Shown here piece after piece: positions 16,025 to 25,152 of a stretch of 64,000 bases of DNA (positions are counted from its first letter, which is position 1; every line of letters begins with the position of its first letter). The position numbers and the translations under genes are program-made. The notes beneath the pieces were generated by a model. The model ran no database searches and was not told the DNA's origin. It saw only the letters and a list, made by a program, of their open reading frames with translations. This DNA comes from Phascolarctobacterium sp. GTDB taxonomy: Bacteria > Bacillota > Negativicutes > Acidaminococcales > Acidaminococcaceae. Location: positions 62,001 to 126,000 of the forward strand of contig QAMT01000005.1 in assembly GCA_003150755.1 (NCBI GenBank), in the 5' to 3' direction.

Positions 16025-16703
16025 GCCTCAATTCCTCCAATCCGGCATAAAGCTCCTGTAATTTTTTATATTTTTCGGTTTGCTGTGCCTGCTGGCTTTT
16101 GGCCATGCTGTCCAGCATCCGTTTATATGTGCCCTGCACCTTGTCAAAATGTTTTGCCAAAAGCGGCGGGCACTTTTTTATAAGCTTCGGGCCGATTTCA
16201 TATTCAGCATCGCTGTAATCGGCTTCATGGCCATGCTCCAGCAGGATAATTTCATACAAATGCTGCGGCTCTTCCGCCAATGCTTCGTCAGAAATGCGCC
16301 AGCCGTTGGCGCACGCCCATTTGCGCAAGCCTGCCGCGCCAGCCATTGGCTGCACGATTAAAAACTTCAATGCCGCGGCAACTTCCGGGCTCTCTTTTAA
16401 AATTTCAATAATCGTGCTGCCGCCCATACCGGCAATTACAGCGCCGTCAGCTTCGCCCGGCTGTAATACCGTCAGCCCGCTGCCCTGCCGCACCTGTATC
16501 TTATCTTTTAAGCCGTACATACCGATATTGGTCTGCGCTGCCCGGCACGGACCTGCGGCAATATCCGCCGCAACGGCGGCTTTGATGCGCCCTTTTTGCA
16601 GCAGCCATACAGGCAGATAAGCATGGTCGGTGCCGATATCCGCCAATACGCAGCCCTGGGGCACCATGGCCGCCACGGCTTCCAAACGTGCGCCTATATT
16701 CAT
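16005..16703 (-). CDS. trmK: tRNA (adenine(22)-N1)-methyltransferase TrmK
   Basis: The 232-residue SAM-dependent methyltransferase modifies A22 in the D-loop of tRNA. Its SAM-binding motif is ADIGTDHAYLPVWL (about 21-34). Further conserved segments are RQGSGL and GMGGSTI (near 93-99), then QPMAGA. A C-terminal helical hairpin (about 165-232) fits the TrmK family. It forms a translationally coupled pair with nif3, as in many Firmicutes. Confidence 0.93.
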   Translation of the reverse strand: MNIGARLEAVAAMVPQGCVLADIGTDHAYLPVWLLQKGRIKAAVAADIAAGPCRAAQTNIGMYGLKDKIQVRQGSGLTVLQPGEADGAVIAGMGGSTIIEILKESPEVAAALKFLIVQPMAGAAGLRKWACANGWRISDEALAEEPQHLYEIILLEHGHEADYSDAEYEIGPKLIKKCPPLLAKHFDKVQGTYKRMLDSMAKSQQAQQTEKYKKLQELYAGLEELRHECGCK

Positions 16704-16769
16704 AATTCCTCCGTCAGATTATATTTTGATACATATAAATTATAACACATACGCCAAAACGGTAACAAA

Positions 16770-17888
16770 TCAGTTCAGCGTTTTCACAAATTTTTTAATA
16801 CTTAGCCCAAGCGTTGCCAAAATAAAAATCAGCAGCGCCATTACCTGCGGCCACATAATTTCCAGCCCGTTGCCTTTCAGCAAAATGCCGCGCAAAATTT
16901 GCAGGTAATATGTCAGCGGCAAAAAATTGCCCAGCCAGTAAAAAAAGTCCGGCATTGATTCGCGCGGAAAGATAAACCCCGAAAGCATAATGCTTGGCAA
17001 AAGCACAAACACGCCCATCTGGATTGCCTGCATCTGCGTTTTGGAGCAGCTGGAAATCAAAACCCCCAATGAAAGCGAGGCAACAATAAAAAACGCCGAT
17101 AAAACATACAGCAATAAAATGCTGCCGCGCACAGGCACGCCAAAAATGATGATTCCTGCAAACAGGGCAATCGTTATCTGCGCGTAGCCTACAAAAATAT
17201 AGGGAATAATTTTGCCGAGCATCAGTTCCCACGGCTTTAAGGGGCTGACGATAAGCTGTTCCATCGTGCCGTTTTCTTTTTCGCGCACAATCGCCATGGA
17301 AGTAATCAGCACCATCGTCATCGTTAAAATTACGCCGATAATGCCCGGCACCATATAAAACGCCGTAACAAAATCCTGGTTGTACCACGCGCGTATGCGT
17401 ACATCATACAGTACCGGCTGCGCGTTATGCAGGCCATACTTTTCCTGCAAGGCTTCCTGCGATTTTAAATTGCCGATAGACTGCGCTGCCGCAATAGCCG
17501 ATGCCGCCGACTGCGAATCCGTGGCGTCTACTATAACCTGCACCGGCGTAGAACGGTTGTGCCGCAGGTTTTCTTCCAAATCAGGCGGTATAATTACGCC
17601 AACCTTAGCGTCACCCGCGTCAATCCTGCGGTTAACAGCGGCAAAACTGCCTTCGGTATATTCAATGTCAAAATATTCGCTGGCCGTAAAGCTGTTTAAA
17701 AGCTCGCGGCTTTCCGCCGATAACGACTGGTCAAACACTGCCGTCCTTAAATGCTTGACATCGGTATTGATGGCAAAACCGTAAATAATAAGCTGTATAA
17801 CAGGCATAATCAGCAATATAAACAGCGTCAAATGGTCGCGCCGCATCTGGATAAATTCCTTTTTTAAAAGAGCAATCAGCCTGTTCAT
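16770..17888 (-). CDS. ABC-2 type transporter permease (YbhR/YhhJ-like)
   Basis: The 372-residue permease starts with an amphipathic segment and helix (about 1-42). A large extracytoplasmic domain follows (about 45-175), then five helices (about 178-370). This is the ABC2_membrane_3 layout of drug and peptide exporters. The loop contains IDVDATDSQ-like stretches common to the YhhJ/YbhR family. It overlaps the ATPase gene by 4 nt. Related systems usually have two permeases, YbhS and YbhR; only one is present, so it may homodimerise. Confidence 0.9.
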   Translation of the reverse strand: MNRLIALLKKEFIQMRRDHLTLFILLIMPVIQLIIYGFAINTDVKHLRTAVFDQSLSAESRELLNSFTASEYFDIEYTEGSFAAVNRRIDAGDAKVGVIIPPDLEENLRHNRSTPVQVIVDATDSQSAASAIAAAQSIGNLKSQEALQEKYGLHNAQPVLYDVRIRAWYNQDFVTAFYMVPGIIGVILTMTMVLITSMAIVREKENGTMEQLIVSPLKPWELMLGKIIPYIFVGYAQITIALFAGIIIFGVPVRGSILLLYVLSAFFIVASLSLGVLISSCSKTQMQAIQMGVFVLLPSIMLSGFIFPRESMPDFFYWLGNFLPLTYYLQILRGILLKGNGLEIMWPQVMALLIFILATLGLSIKKFVKTLN

Positions 17889-18796
17889 AACGCGCCCCCG
17901 CCCTTCTTATCAAGATAATAACTGAAAACATCCTCCATAGTCGGTTCAATAATATTGTAATTCCAGTTTTTAAGCAGCGGCAAATCCTCCGGCGCAACCA
18001 GCACGCGCAGCTCGCGCCCAAAAATATAGGCATCCTGCACCGGCAGCAGCCGTTTTATTTCTTCGCGCAGTTTGATGGAATCATCACTGGCAATAGAAAC
18101 CAGCGTACCGCAGATGCTGCTTTTCAGCTCCGGCGGCGTGCCCATAGCGACAGTTTTTCCGGCATCCAGGAACACCATTTCGTCGCAATGCTCTGCTTCT
18201 TCCATAAAATGCGTTGTTACAACCATTGTTGTGCCGCCCAGCGCCAAGGTATGGATAATCTGCCAGAAGCTGCGGCGGGCAATAGGGTCAACGGCGCTTG
18301 TCGGCTCGTCCAGAAACAAAAGCCTGGGCTTATGCAAAATAGCGCAGCCAAGCGCCAGGCGCTGCTTTAACCCGCCCGAAAGATTAGCCGAAAATTCATG
18401 CCGCTTATCTTCAAGGTTCATTTCCTTAATCATTTCATCAACGCGGCTGCGTTTTTCATCGCCGCGCAGGCCGTACATACCGGCGTAAAAATCAAGGTTT
18501 TCAAACACCGTCAAATCCAGGTACAGGCTGAACCTTTGCGACATATAGCCGATATGCTCTTTGATTTTTTCCGCTTGTTTTACAATATCGTAACCTAGCA
18601 CCGTGCCGACGCCGGAAGCCGGCTTTAAAATGCCGCACAGCATGCGGATGCTGGTTGATTTGCCGCTGCCGTTGGAGCCCAGAAAGCCAAAAATTTCGCC
18701 GCTGTGCACTTTTATATTCAGCCTGTCCACGGCGGTAAAACTGCCGAATTTGCAGGTTAAATCTTTAGTTTCTATTGCAATGTCTTTCGCCGTCAT
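17885..18796 (-). CDS. ABC transporter ATP-binding protein (exporter)
   Basis: The 303-residue protein has Walker A GSNGSGKST (about 39-47), signature LSGGLKQR (near 138-145), Walker B LLFLDEPTS and the switch His in TTHFMEEAE. A C-terminal extension of about 70 residues is usual for DrrA/CcmA-like exporters. E. coli YbhF fuses two such units; this is a single one. It is coupled by 4-nt overlaps to both the adaptor gene upstream and the permease gene downstream. Confidence 0.95.
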   Translation of the reverse strand: MTAKDIAIETKDLTCKFGSFTAVDRLNIKVHSGEIFGFLGSNGSGKSTSIRMLCGILKPASGVGTVLGYDIVKQAEKIKEHIGYMSQRFSLYLDLTVFENLDFYAGMYGLRGDEKRSRVDEMIKEMNLEDKRHEFSANLSGGLKQRLALGCAILHKPRLLFLDEPTSAVDPIARRSFWQIIHTLALGGTTMVVTTHFMEEAEHCDEMVFLDAGKTVAMGTPPELKSSICGTLVSIASDDSIKLREEIKRLLPVQDAYIFGRELRVLVAPEDLPLLKNWNYNIIEPTMEDVFSYYLDKKGGGAL

Positions 18797-19767
18797 TTTA
18801 ACATAACATCCGCCACCATGCCCGGTTTAAAGATGCCCTCCCCGTTAGGCAATGCCACTTTAACCGCAAACACAAGGTTTGCACGCTCGCGCCTTGTAAT
18901 GCTGTTGCGCGGCGTATATTCCGCGCTGTCGCTGATTTCTTTGATATAGCCTTCAAACGCTTTATCAGGATAGGCGTCTATTTTTACTGCCGCCTTTTGT
19001 CCGGTTTTAATCAGCCCCAGCATATCGGACGGAACATAAACACGCACCCAGCAATCGTTTAAATCAACAACAGTTGCTATTGCCATACCGGCAGCGACAT
19101 ATTCGCCCACCTCATAATTTTTCGTCAGCACCACGCCGCTTACCGGGCTGTACAAAGTTGCATCCGCCAAATCAACTTTAGCGTTTTCCAAAGCCGCTGC
19201 CGCACGTTCTACCTCGCGCCGCTGCGCTTCAATCTCGTCCTCACGGTTGCCTGCAAGCAGCAGCGCTTCCTGCTCACGCGCTGCTTTTAAGCTGTTTTCT
19301 GCTACCAAATCATCGGCAACAGCCTTGTCAAGCTGCTGGCGGGCAACTGCGCCGTCGCTGTACAGCTTTTCATAACGCAGCCTGTCCGCATGCGCCTGCT
19401 CATATACCGAAAGCGCCGATTCGGTATTAGCCGCCGCCTCGCGCAGTTCCTGCGGGCGTGCGCCCTTAACCAAATCCGTAAGCTGCGACTGTGCCTTGGC
19501 ATAAGCCGCTTCACTTTCAGCAAGCTGCGCGTTCAGTTCACGCAAATCAAGCTGCGCCACAAACTGCCCTTTTTCAACCTTGTCGCCTTCTTTTACGGTG
19601 CGCTCACGCAGATATCCGCCCAGGCGCGGTGTAATGTCCGCCTTGGTTGCTTCTACCGTGCCGGTTAAAACTTTAGCTTCTTCGTTTTGCAGGTAAATCC
19701 TGTACGTACCGGCAGCAAAAACCAATATGCAAATTATAGCCGCTATTATGTATTTACGCTTTTTCAT
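18793..19767 (-). CDS. HlyD-family periplasmic adaptor of the ABC exporter
   Basis: The 324-residue adaptor has an N-terminal membrane anchor (about 5-22). Then come the first half of the lipoyl/barrel-sandwich domain (VEATKADITPRLGGYL), a long coiled coil (about 80-200, rich in Ala, Glu and Arg), the second lipoyl half (LYSPVSGVVLTKNYEVGE) and a beta-barrel domain. It resembles YbhG/YhiI and links the inner-membrane pump to an outer-membrane channel, not encoded here. The start lies within the tetR coding end (14-nt overlap), so the operon is tetR-adaptor-ATPase-permease. Confidence 0.93.
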   Translation of the reverse strand: MKKRKYIIAAIICILVFAAGTYRIYLQNEEAKVLTGTVEATKADITPRLGGYLRERTVKEGDKVEKGQFVAQLDLRELNAQLAESEAAYAKAQSQLTDLVKGARPQELREAAANTESALSVYEQAHADRLRYEKLYSDGAVARQQLDKAVADDLVAENSLKAAREQEALLLAGNREDEIEAQRREVERAAAALENAKVDLADATLYSPVSGVVLTKNYEVGEYVAAGMAIATVVDLNDCWVRVYVPSDMLGLIKTGQKAAVKIDAYPDKAFEGYIKEISDSAEYTPRNSITRRERANLVFAVKVALPNGEGIFKPGMVADVMLK

Positions 19768-20371
19768 TTCCGCCTACCTCAATTCCGTGCAAAAAGATTT
19801 TTACAACCTGCTCAAGATAGCCTGCCGTAAAATTTTCATCCTGCCTGATAATCATGCTGTGCAGGGGTTTAGCCAGAAAGTAAAAATTAACAACCGAAGC
19901 AAACATCAAAAGTATTTTTTCGTTGTCTAGTTCTTTACGGAAAATACCCATTGTTTTGCCTTTTTCAATCAATTTCAGCAGCACGCTGAAATTACGTTTA
20001 AATTTATGGACGGCCAAATTATTAAATGCCTCTGATTGATTAAGCATCTCGCGGTAAACCAATTTAACAAACTCCGGCGGATATTTATAATGGATTTTGG
20101 TAATAGCCTGCACATATAATTTAAAGCCTTCACGCGGGTCAATATCCTTGGTTTCTAAAATGCCTATAAATTCGTCAAAATTTTGCAGCACCTCTTTGAT
20201 AATCGCTTCATAAAAGCCGCTTTTGCCGTTAAAATAATACGAAATCATCGAGCTGTTAACGCCAGCTTCAGCAGCAATCTGCCTGATGCTTACCTTATCA
20301 TAACCATAAGTGGCAAAAAGCCTGATGCCGGCACGAATCAGTTTTTCTCTTTTGCCTTCTTCATTTTTCAT
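19754..20371 (-). CDS. TetR-family transcriptional regulator of the ABC exporter
   Basis: The 205-residue regulator has an N-terminal helix-turn-helix (about 8-55, with GYDKVSIRQIAAEAGVNSSM then YYFNGKSGFYEAI). A ligand-binding helical domain follows, resembling the CecR (YbiH) group, which in E. coli governs the ybhGFSR exporter. It is the first gene of the operon and overlaps the adaptor start by 14 nt. A perfect palindrome 15 nt upstream of the ATG is the likely operator, suggesting autorepression released by the transported compound (inference). Confidence 0.92.
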   Translation of the reverse strand: MKNEEGKREKLIRAGIRLFATYGYDKVSIRQIAAEAGVNSSMISYYFNGKSGFYEAIIKEVLQNFDEFIGILETKDIDPREGFKLYVQAITKIHYKYPPEFVKLVYREMLNQSEAFNNLAVHKFKRNFSVLLKLIEKGKTMGIFRKELDNEKILLMFASVVNFYFLAKPLHSMIIRQDENFTAGYLEQVVKIFLHGIEVGGNEKA

Positions 20372-20385
20372 ATAACCACAGCCTT

Positions 20386-20407
20386 TTCAATCAATCGTTT
20401 GATTGAA
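20386..20407. promoter_or_regulatory. Likely TetR operator palindrome
   Basis: TTCAATCAA at 20386-20394 and its exact reverse complement at 20399-20407 flank a 4-nt centre. It sits 15 nt upstream of the tetR start, where a repressor would block transcription or elongation. Confidence 0.75.
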
Positions 20408-20445
20408 TATTTCGCTGTCAGTGTTTCTTTTTCCTGCCGGGATAA

Positions 20446-20481
20446 TAAAAAAACTGCTGCCCTTAAAATAAAGGCAGCAGC
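20446..20481 (-). terminator. Terminator after pepT
   Basis: The minus strand shows GCTGCTGCC pairing with GGGCAGCAG across a 10-nt loop, followed by TTTTTTTATT. It lies about 15 nt after the pepT stop. Confidence 0.8.
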
Positions 20482-20495
20482 CAAAAAGTTAATTT

Positions 20496-21740
20496 TTATT
20501 TGTTGTAGATAAGGTCAATCAGTTCCAGCGTCAGCTGGCAGGATTTTTCCATTGCGCCGAGCGGCAAAAATTCGCAGTTAGAATGGAAGTTATGCGCACC
20601 GGTAAAATAGTTAGGCGTTAAAATGCCTTTGGTAGAAATAAACGAACCATCCGTGCCGCCGCGCATAGCAAGCGTTATCGGCTTAATGCCGAGTTTATCC
20701 ATAGCGGTGTAAATGTAATCAATGCAGTATTTGTTGTCTTCCGTTACAGCATCGTTGATGTTGCCGTAGGTATCGGTAATAGTGCATTTAACTTCGGCAC
20801 GCGGATACATAGCCTGTAATTTTTCCGCATTAGCGGCAATTTCAGCTTTGCGTTCTTCGTAACGCTTTTTGTTGTGGTCGCGGATATCGAGTACCACGGT
20901 TGCGTAAGTATCGTTGCTGGTAATGCTCTTGGTCCAGATATAACCTTCCGTGCCTTCGGTGCATTCCGGTGTCTGGGTACGGTCGAACATATTTACAAGG
21001 TCAACGGCAAGCAGCGTCGGGTTGATAAGCACGCCTTTGGCGCTCATCGGATGCGCGCTGACGCCTTTAATCTGCACAACGGCCGTGCCTGCGTTAAAAG
21101 TTTGGTACACGACTTCACCCTGTTCGCAGCAGTCGATAGTGTAAGCAAATTTAACCGGGAATTTGCTGAAGTCAATCTTTTTAGAGCCGCGCAAACCGAT
21201 TTCTTCGTCCGGAACAAAGGCAACATAAATATCGCCGTGGTAACGCCCTTCGGCAACCAAGGTTTCCAGCGCAACCATGATATTGGCAATGGCAGCTTTG
21301 TTGTCTGCGCCCAAAACGCTCGTGCCATCGGTAAAAACAATATCCTGGCCGATGTATTTATCAAGTTCAGGATGCTCTGCAACGCGGCACCAGATGTCTT
21401 TTTCCTTGTTAAGGCATACATCGCCGCCCTGATAGTTTTTAACAACCTGCGGGTGGATTTCGGGCGACATGTTAATGTCAATGGTGTCAAGATGTGCGCA
21501 CCAGCCTACTGGGGGCACTTCTTTGGTGCAGCCTTCCGGCAGGTGTGCAGGCAGCTTGCCCGTCAGTACGGAATATTCGCTGATTTGTAAATCAACAAGC
21601 CCCAGTTCTGCCAAATCCTGTTTTAAAAGTTCTGCCAAACGGCGCTGGCCTTCACTGGTCGGAACATTCTGTTCGGCAGCGTTGCTCTGGCTGCTGACTG
21701 CAACATAACGCAAAAATCTTTGTAATAATTTTTCCTGCAT
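20496..21740 (-). CDS. pepT: Tripeptide aminopeptidase PepT (M20B)
   Basis: PepT removes N-terminal residues from tripeptides using two zinc ions in the cytoplasm. The 414-residue protein shows the ligand motifs GWCAHLDT (His), TDGTSVLGADNKAA (Asp), VPDEEIGLRGS (Glu), TIDCCEQGEV (Asp) and GAHNFHSNCE (His) in the right order. A dimerisation domain lies between (about 210-325). It follows abgT after a 22-nt gap, so imported peptides or p-aminobenzoyl-glutamate-type substrates may be its source. Confidence 0.96.
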   Translation of the reverse strand: MQEKLLQRFLRYVAVSSQSNAAEQNVPTSEGQRRLAELLKQDLAELGLVDLQISEYSVLTGKLPAHLPEGCTKEVPPVGWCAHLDTIDINMSPEIHPQVVKNYQGGDVCLNKEKDIWCRVAEHPELDKYIGQDIVFTDGTSVLGADNKAAIANIMVALETLVAEGRYHGDIYVAFVPDEEIGLRGSKKIDFSKFPVKFAYTIDCCEQGEVVYQTFNAGTAVVQIKGVSAHPMSAKGVLINPTLLAVDLVNMFDRTQTPECTEGTEGYIWTKSITSNDTYATVVLDIRDHNKKRYEERKAEIAANAEKLQAMYPRAEVKCTITDTYGNINDAVTEDNKYCIDYIYTAMDKLGIKPITLAMRGGTDGSFISTKGILTPNYFTGAHNFHSNCEFLPLGAMEKSCQLTLELIDLIYNK

Positions 21741-21762
21741 AATTTATTATGCCTCCTTAAAT

Positions 21763-23313
21763 TTACATTCGGCGCGGATATACATAATCGGCCTGGAAGC
21801 CCAGAGGAATATCGAACCACCAGAAGAAATACAGCATAAAGGTCAGCGCAACAAGAAGCGTAATGGTGTACGGCAGCATCATAGAGCTGAGCGTGCCGAT
21901 ACCGGCTTCTTTAACGTACTTCTGGCAGTACAGGATAATCAGAGGATAAAATGCAAACATCGGCGTAACTACGTTAACAGCACTGTCGCTGACACGGTAA
22001 GCAGCCTGGGTCAGCTCCGGCGCAATGCCGACAGCCATCAGCATCGGTACAAAAATCGGGGCCAGAATTGCCCATTTTGCAGATGCCGAAGTAATGATAA
22101 GGTTAAGCAAACCAACAAAAACGATAATGCCAAAAATTGTAATCTGCGGAGGCAGCGCCAGGGATTTTAAAAATTCAGCGCCGGAAACCGCCAGCAAAAC
22201 GCCGATATTAGAAGCGCCGAACGCATAAAGGAACTGCGCCGCAAAGAAGTAGAATACAACCATCTGCACCAGCGTTTTGGTGATTTCTTCCATGGCAGCG
22301 GTTACATCTTTAGGAGAACGGAACTTGCCGCACAAAATACCGTAAACAAGGCCGACAGCCGCAGCAAAAATAAAGATTATCGCAACAATGGACTGCATAA
22401 TCGGCGCCTGGAAGCTGGCAATTTCGCCGTTAGGCGCACGCAGCAGCGAATCCTGCGGATAAAGCGCTGCAAAAAGGCCCACAATCATCAAAACCAATAC
22501 GCCGGTAGCAATCATAAACGCACGGTTTTCTTTAGGGGTAATATCCGTATTGTTTTCGTTGCCAAGGTCAAGGTCATCCGGCAGCGGATAGGTTTTCCAC
22601 AGCCACGGTTCAACAACCTTTTCGGTTACCCACCAGCAGGAAGCAATTACCAAAAAGGTAGAACCAAAAGCATAAAAATAATTGCAAAGTACGTTTACCT
22701 GATAAGTCGGGTCGATAATCTGCGCCGCACTTTGCGTAAAGCCTTGGATTACCGGGTCAATAGCAGACGGCGTATAGTTTGCAGAAAACGCACCGGCAAT
22801 ACCGGCAAAGGATGCCGCAACACCGGACAGCGGATGCTTGCCGGTTGCATAAAACATATAAGCCGCAATCGGGATAATGATAACATAACCGGTATCCGGT
22901 CCGAGATGGCTGACCATGCCTGCCAGAATAACTACCGGTGTAATTAAAAACTTAGGCGTAACGGACAGCAGTTTTTTAAGGCCGGTGTTGATATAGCCAG
23001 AGCCATCTGCAATGCCGATACCGAGCGTAGCGACGATAACCATCGTCAGCGGCGGGAAATTAGCATAGTTTGTTACCATTTTGCTCATCAAAGTAACAAG
23101 CTCCTTGCCGCTCAGCATGTTGTTTACTACAATCTGTTTACCGGTTGCCGGATGCACATAGTCAAAACTTATCTGCGACAATATGGCAGAAACCACGCAC
23201 ACAATAACAAAAGCACCGATAAAAAGGATGGTAATATCCGGAATTTTATTGCCCACACGTTCAATTAAACCCAGTATGCCACCCATCTGCTCTTTCTTTT
23301 TAGTTTCTTCCAA
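21763..23313 (-). CDS. AbgT-family transporter
   Basis: The 516-residue protein has about a dozen membrane segments and family landmarks such as SHLGPDTGYVIIIPIAAYMF (near 140) and SASAKWAILAPIFVPMLMA (near 420). AbgT of E. coli imports p-aminobenzoyl-glutamate, a folate breakdown product; other members export sulfonamides. Linkage to pepT favours import of a dipeptide-like substrate. The start is TTG (TTG GAA GAA) with SD GGAGG 9 nt upstream. Confidence 0.92.
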   Translation of the reverse strand: MEETKKKEQMGGILGLIERVGNKIPDITILFIGAFVIVCVVSAILSQISFDYVHPATGKQIVVNNMLSGKELVTLMSKMVTNYANFPPLTMVIVATLGIGIADGSGYINTGLKKLLSVTPKFLITPVVILAGMVSHLGPDTGYVIIIPIAAYMFYATGKHPLSGVAASFAGIAGAFSANYTPSAIDPVIQGFTQSAAQIIDPTYQVNVLCNYFYAFGSTFLVIASCWWVTEKVVEPWLWKTYPLPDDLDLGNENNTDITPKENRAFMIATGVLVLMIVGLFAALYPQDSLLRAPNGEIASFQAPIMQSIVAIIFIFAAAVGLVYGILCGKFRSPKDVTAAMEEITKTLVQMVVFYFFAAQFLYAFGASNIGVLLAVSGAEFLKSLALPPQITIFGIIVFVGLLNLIITSASAKWAILAPIFVPMLMAVGIAPELTQAAYRVSDSAVNVVTPMFAFYPLIILYCQKYVKEAGIGTLSSMMLPYTITLLVALTFMLYFFWWFDIPLGFQADYVYPRRM

Positions 23314-23345
23314 ATAAAAGCGCCTCCTTTATTTAAGCCACAAAA

Positions 23346-23385
23346 AGCAATACCCCAAAAGCCAGCCTTTCTGACCTTTGGGGTA
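23346..23385 (-). terminator. Terminator after the beta-CASP nuclease gene
   Basis: TACCCCAAA (minus strand, from 23385) pairs with TTTGGGGTA (to 23351) around an inner stem, followed by TTGCTTTTTG. It separates the nuclease gene from abgT. Confidence 0.6.
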
Positions 23386-23420
23386 CACTAATGGCTTTGT
23401 AATAACATACAATAATAAAT

Positions 23421-25031
23421 TTACAACGAAGACAGCATATCGTCAACATATTTTTTAATTTTTTCAAGTTTTTTGCGGATATCCTTAACTTTTCCGCTGT
23501 CACGCGCCACAACCTGTTCAATTTTGGTGCGGTGCTGCAAATAAGTGCGCTCAAGTGTCTTCATGTAATCGCGCAAAGCTGCAACCTCAGGCACATCGCT
23601 GACAACCTCGGAGGCCGTTACCGACCAGTTGCTGCCGGTAATGGTTACGCTGTCGCCGTACTGCGGAATGTACGCCGCCGTGCCAATGCGTTTTTGCAGT
23701 TCGCCTGCAAATTCCATCGCCGCGTCAATTTCGCCGTGCGTTACAAAAAAGGCCTTAGGTTTCTGCGTCATTTTGCCGTACCACGCTAAAAACTGTTCCT
23801 TATCGGCATGGGCCGAAAAGCCCTTCATGTTATAAATATGCGCGTTAACGCGGATATCCTCGCCCATAATTTTTACCTGGCGCACGCCTTCAATCAGCTT
23901 GCGGCCAAGGCAGCCTTCCGCCTGATAGCCGGCAATGATGACGCTGCTGTCCTCACGCCAGAGGTTATGTTTCAAGTGGTGCAGAATACGTCCGGCATCG
24001 CACATGCCGCTGGCCGAAAGGATTATTTTAGTGCCGGGGGTTTCGTTAATCATGCGCGATTCCTGCGCTGTTGCCGTAAAATGCAGCTGCTTCATCGAAA
24101 GCAGATGTTTGCCCTGCATTTCGTAAATGGCGCGTGCCTCATCGTCAAACTCCTGCGGGTTGCCCAGCACAATCTGCGTTGCCTTGTTAGCCATCGGGCT
24201 GTCGATATAAATCGGAATGTCGCTTGAAATTTTACCCTCGTGTGCAAGTTTCTGAAAATAATACAGCAGCACCTGGGTACGCCCCACGGCAAAGGCCGGA
24301 ATAATAATATTGCCGCCGCGCTCTGCCGTAGAATTCACAATTTCCGCCAGTTCTGCGGCCTTATCATAAACTTTGTGGACGCGGTTGCCGTAGGTCGATT
24401 CCGTCACGATAAAATCAGCACCGGCAAGCTGCTCGGGGTCTTCTATTATCGGCGCACCCGGCTGACCGACATCGCCGGTGAAAATCATTTTAGTTTTTTC
24501 GCCGTTTTCCTCAGCAAAAATTTCCACCATCGCAGACCCGATAATATGCCCGGCTACCTTAAATTTTGCCTTAATACCGGGGATAACGTCAAACTCTTCG
24601 TCAAAATCACGCACAACAAAATTTTTCAGCGACGCATAGGCTTCATCAACCGTATACAGCGGCTTTACAAACTTACGGCCGGCACGCAGACCCTTACGGT
24701 TGGCAAACTCTGCGTCCGATTCGTGGATATGCGCGCTATCGGGCAGCAGTATGCCGCACAGCTCCAGCGTGGTTTTGGTGCAGTATACCGGGCCTTTGTA
24801 CCCCTGAGCAACCAGCTTCGGTATCAGCCCGCTGTGGTCAATATGCGCATGTGTCAATACAACAGCGTCAATCTCGCCGGGGTTAAAAACAAAATCACGC
24901 TCGTTAAAAGCGTTAATCAGTTTTGAGCCCTGAAACATACCGCAATCCACCAACATTTTTTTGCCGCCGGTTTCCAAAAGATAGCATGAACCTGTTACCA
25001 TCCTTGTGGCACCCAAAAATGTAATCTTCAT
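23421..25031 (-). CDS. Metallo-beta-lactamase/beta-CASP RNA nuclease
   Basis: The 536-residue protein has a metallo-beta-lactamase core with HAHIDHSGLIPKL (near 58-70), a later metal ligand in IFTGDVG, a beta-CASP domain with SASGMCDAGRILHHL (near 343), and a C-terminal KH-free RMMBL segment (FSAHADKEQFLAW). This matches the Ysh1/CPSF-like bacterial exonuclease group. The last 60 residues are a charged helix. It probably processes RNA in the cytoplasm. The ATG at 25031 has SD GAGGGGG; a GTG two codons upstream is too close. Confidence 0.92.
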   Translation of the reverse strand: MKITFLGATRMVTGSCYLLETGGKKMLVDCGMFQGSKLINAFNERDFVFNPGEIDAVVLTHAHIDHSGLIPKLVAQGYKGPVYCTKTTLELCGILLPDSAHIHESDAEFANRKGLRAGRKFVKPLYTVDEAYASLKNFVVRDFDEEFDVIPGIKAKFKVAGHIIGSAMVEIFAEENGEKTKMIFTGDVGQPGAPIIEDPEQLAGADFIVTESTYGNRVHKVYDKAAELAEIVNSTAERGGNIIIPAFAVGRTQVLLYYFQKLAHEGKISSDIPIYIDSPMANKATQIVLGNPQEFDDEARAIYEMQGKHLLSMKQLHFTATAQESRMINETPGTKIILSASGMCDAGRILHHLKHNLWREDSSVIIAGYQAEGCLGRKLIEGVRQVKIMGEDIRVNAHIYNMKGFSAHADKEQFLAWYGKMTQKPKAFFVTHGEIDAAMEFAGELQKRIGTAAYIPQYGDSVTITGSNWSVTASEVVSDVPEVAALRDYMKTLERTYLQHRTKIEQVVARDSGKVKDIRKKLEKIKKYVDDMLSSL

Positions 25032-25123
25032 CGTCACGCCCCCTCTTTCAGTGGAACTTAATATATTTATATATTCTGCAAAAGATAAACTTTCCCTGCT
25101 TTAAATTTTTGAACTGCTGCAAC

Positions 25124-25152
25124 AAAAAAGCCTGCGTTTTTACGCAAGCCTT
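25124..25152 (-). terminator. Terminator of the PHP gene
   Basis: The minus strand pairs AAGGCTTGCGT with ACGCAGGCTT, followed by TTTTTTG. The stem begins inside the last codons of the PHP gene. Confidence 0.8.

Noticed and set aside
20874..21590. 238-codon open frame opposite pepT
   Set aside because: Antisense shadow of pepT, which is conserved throughout.
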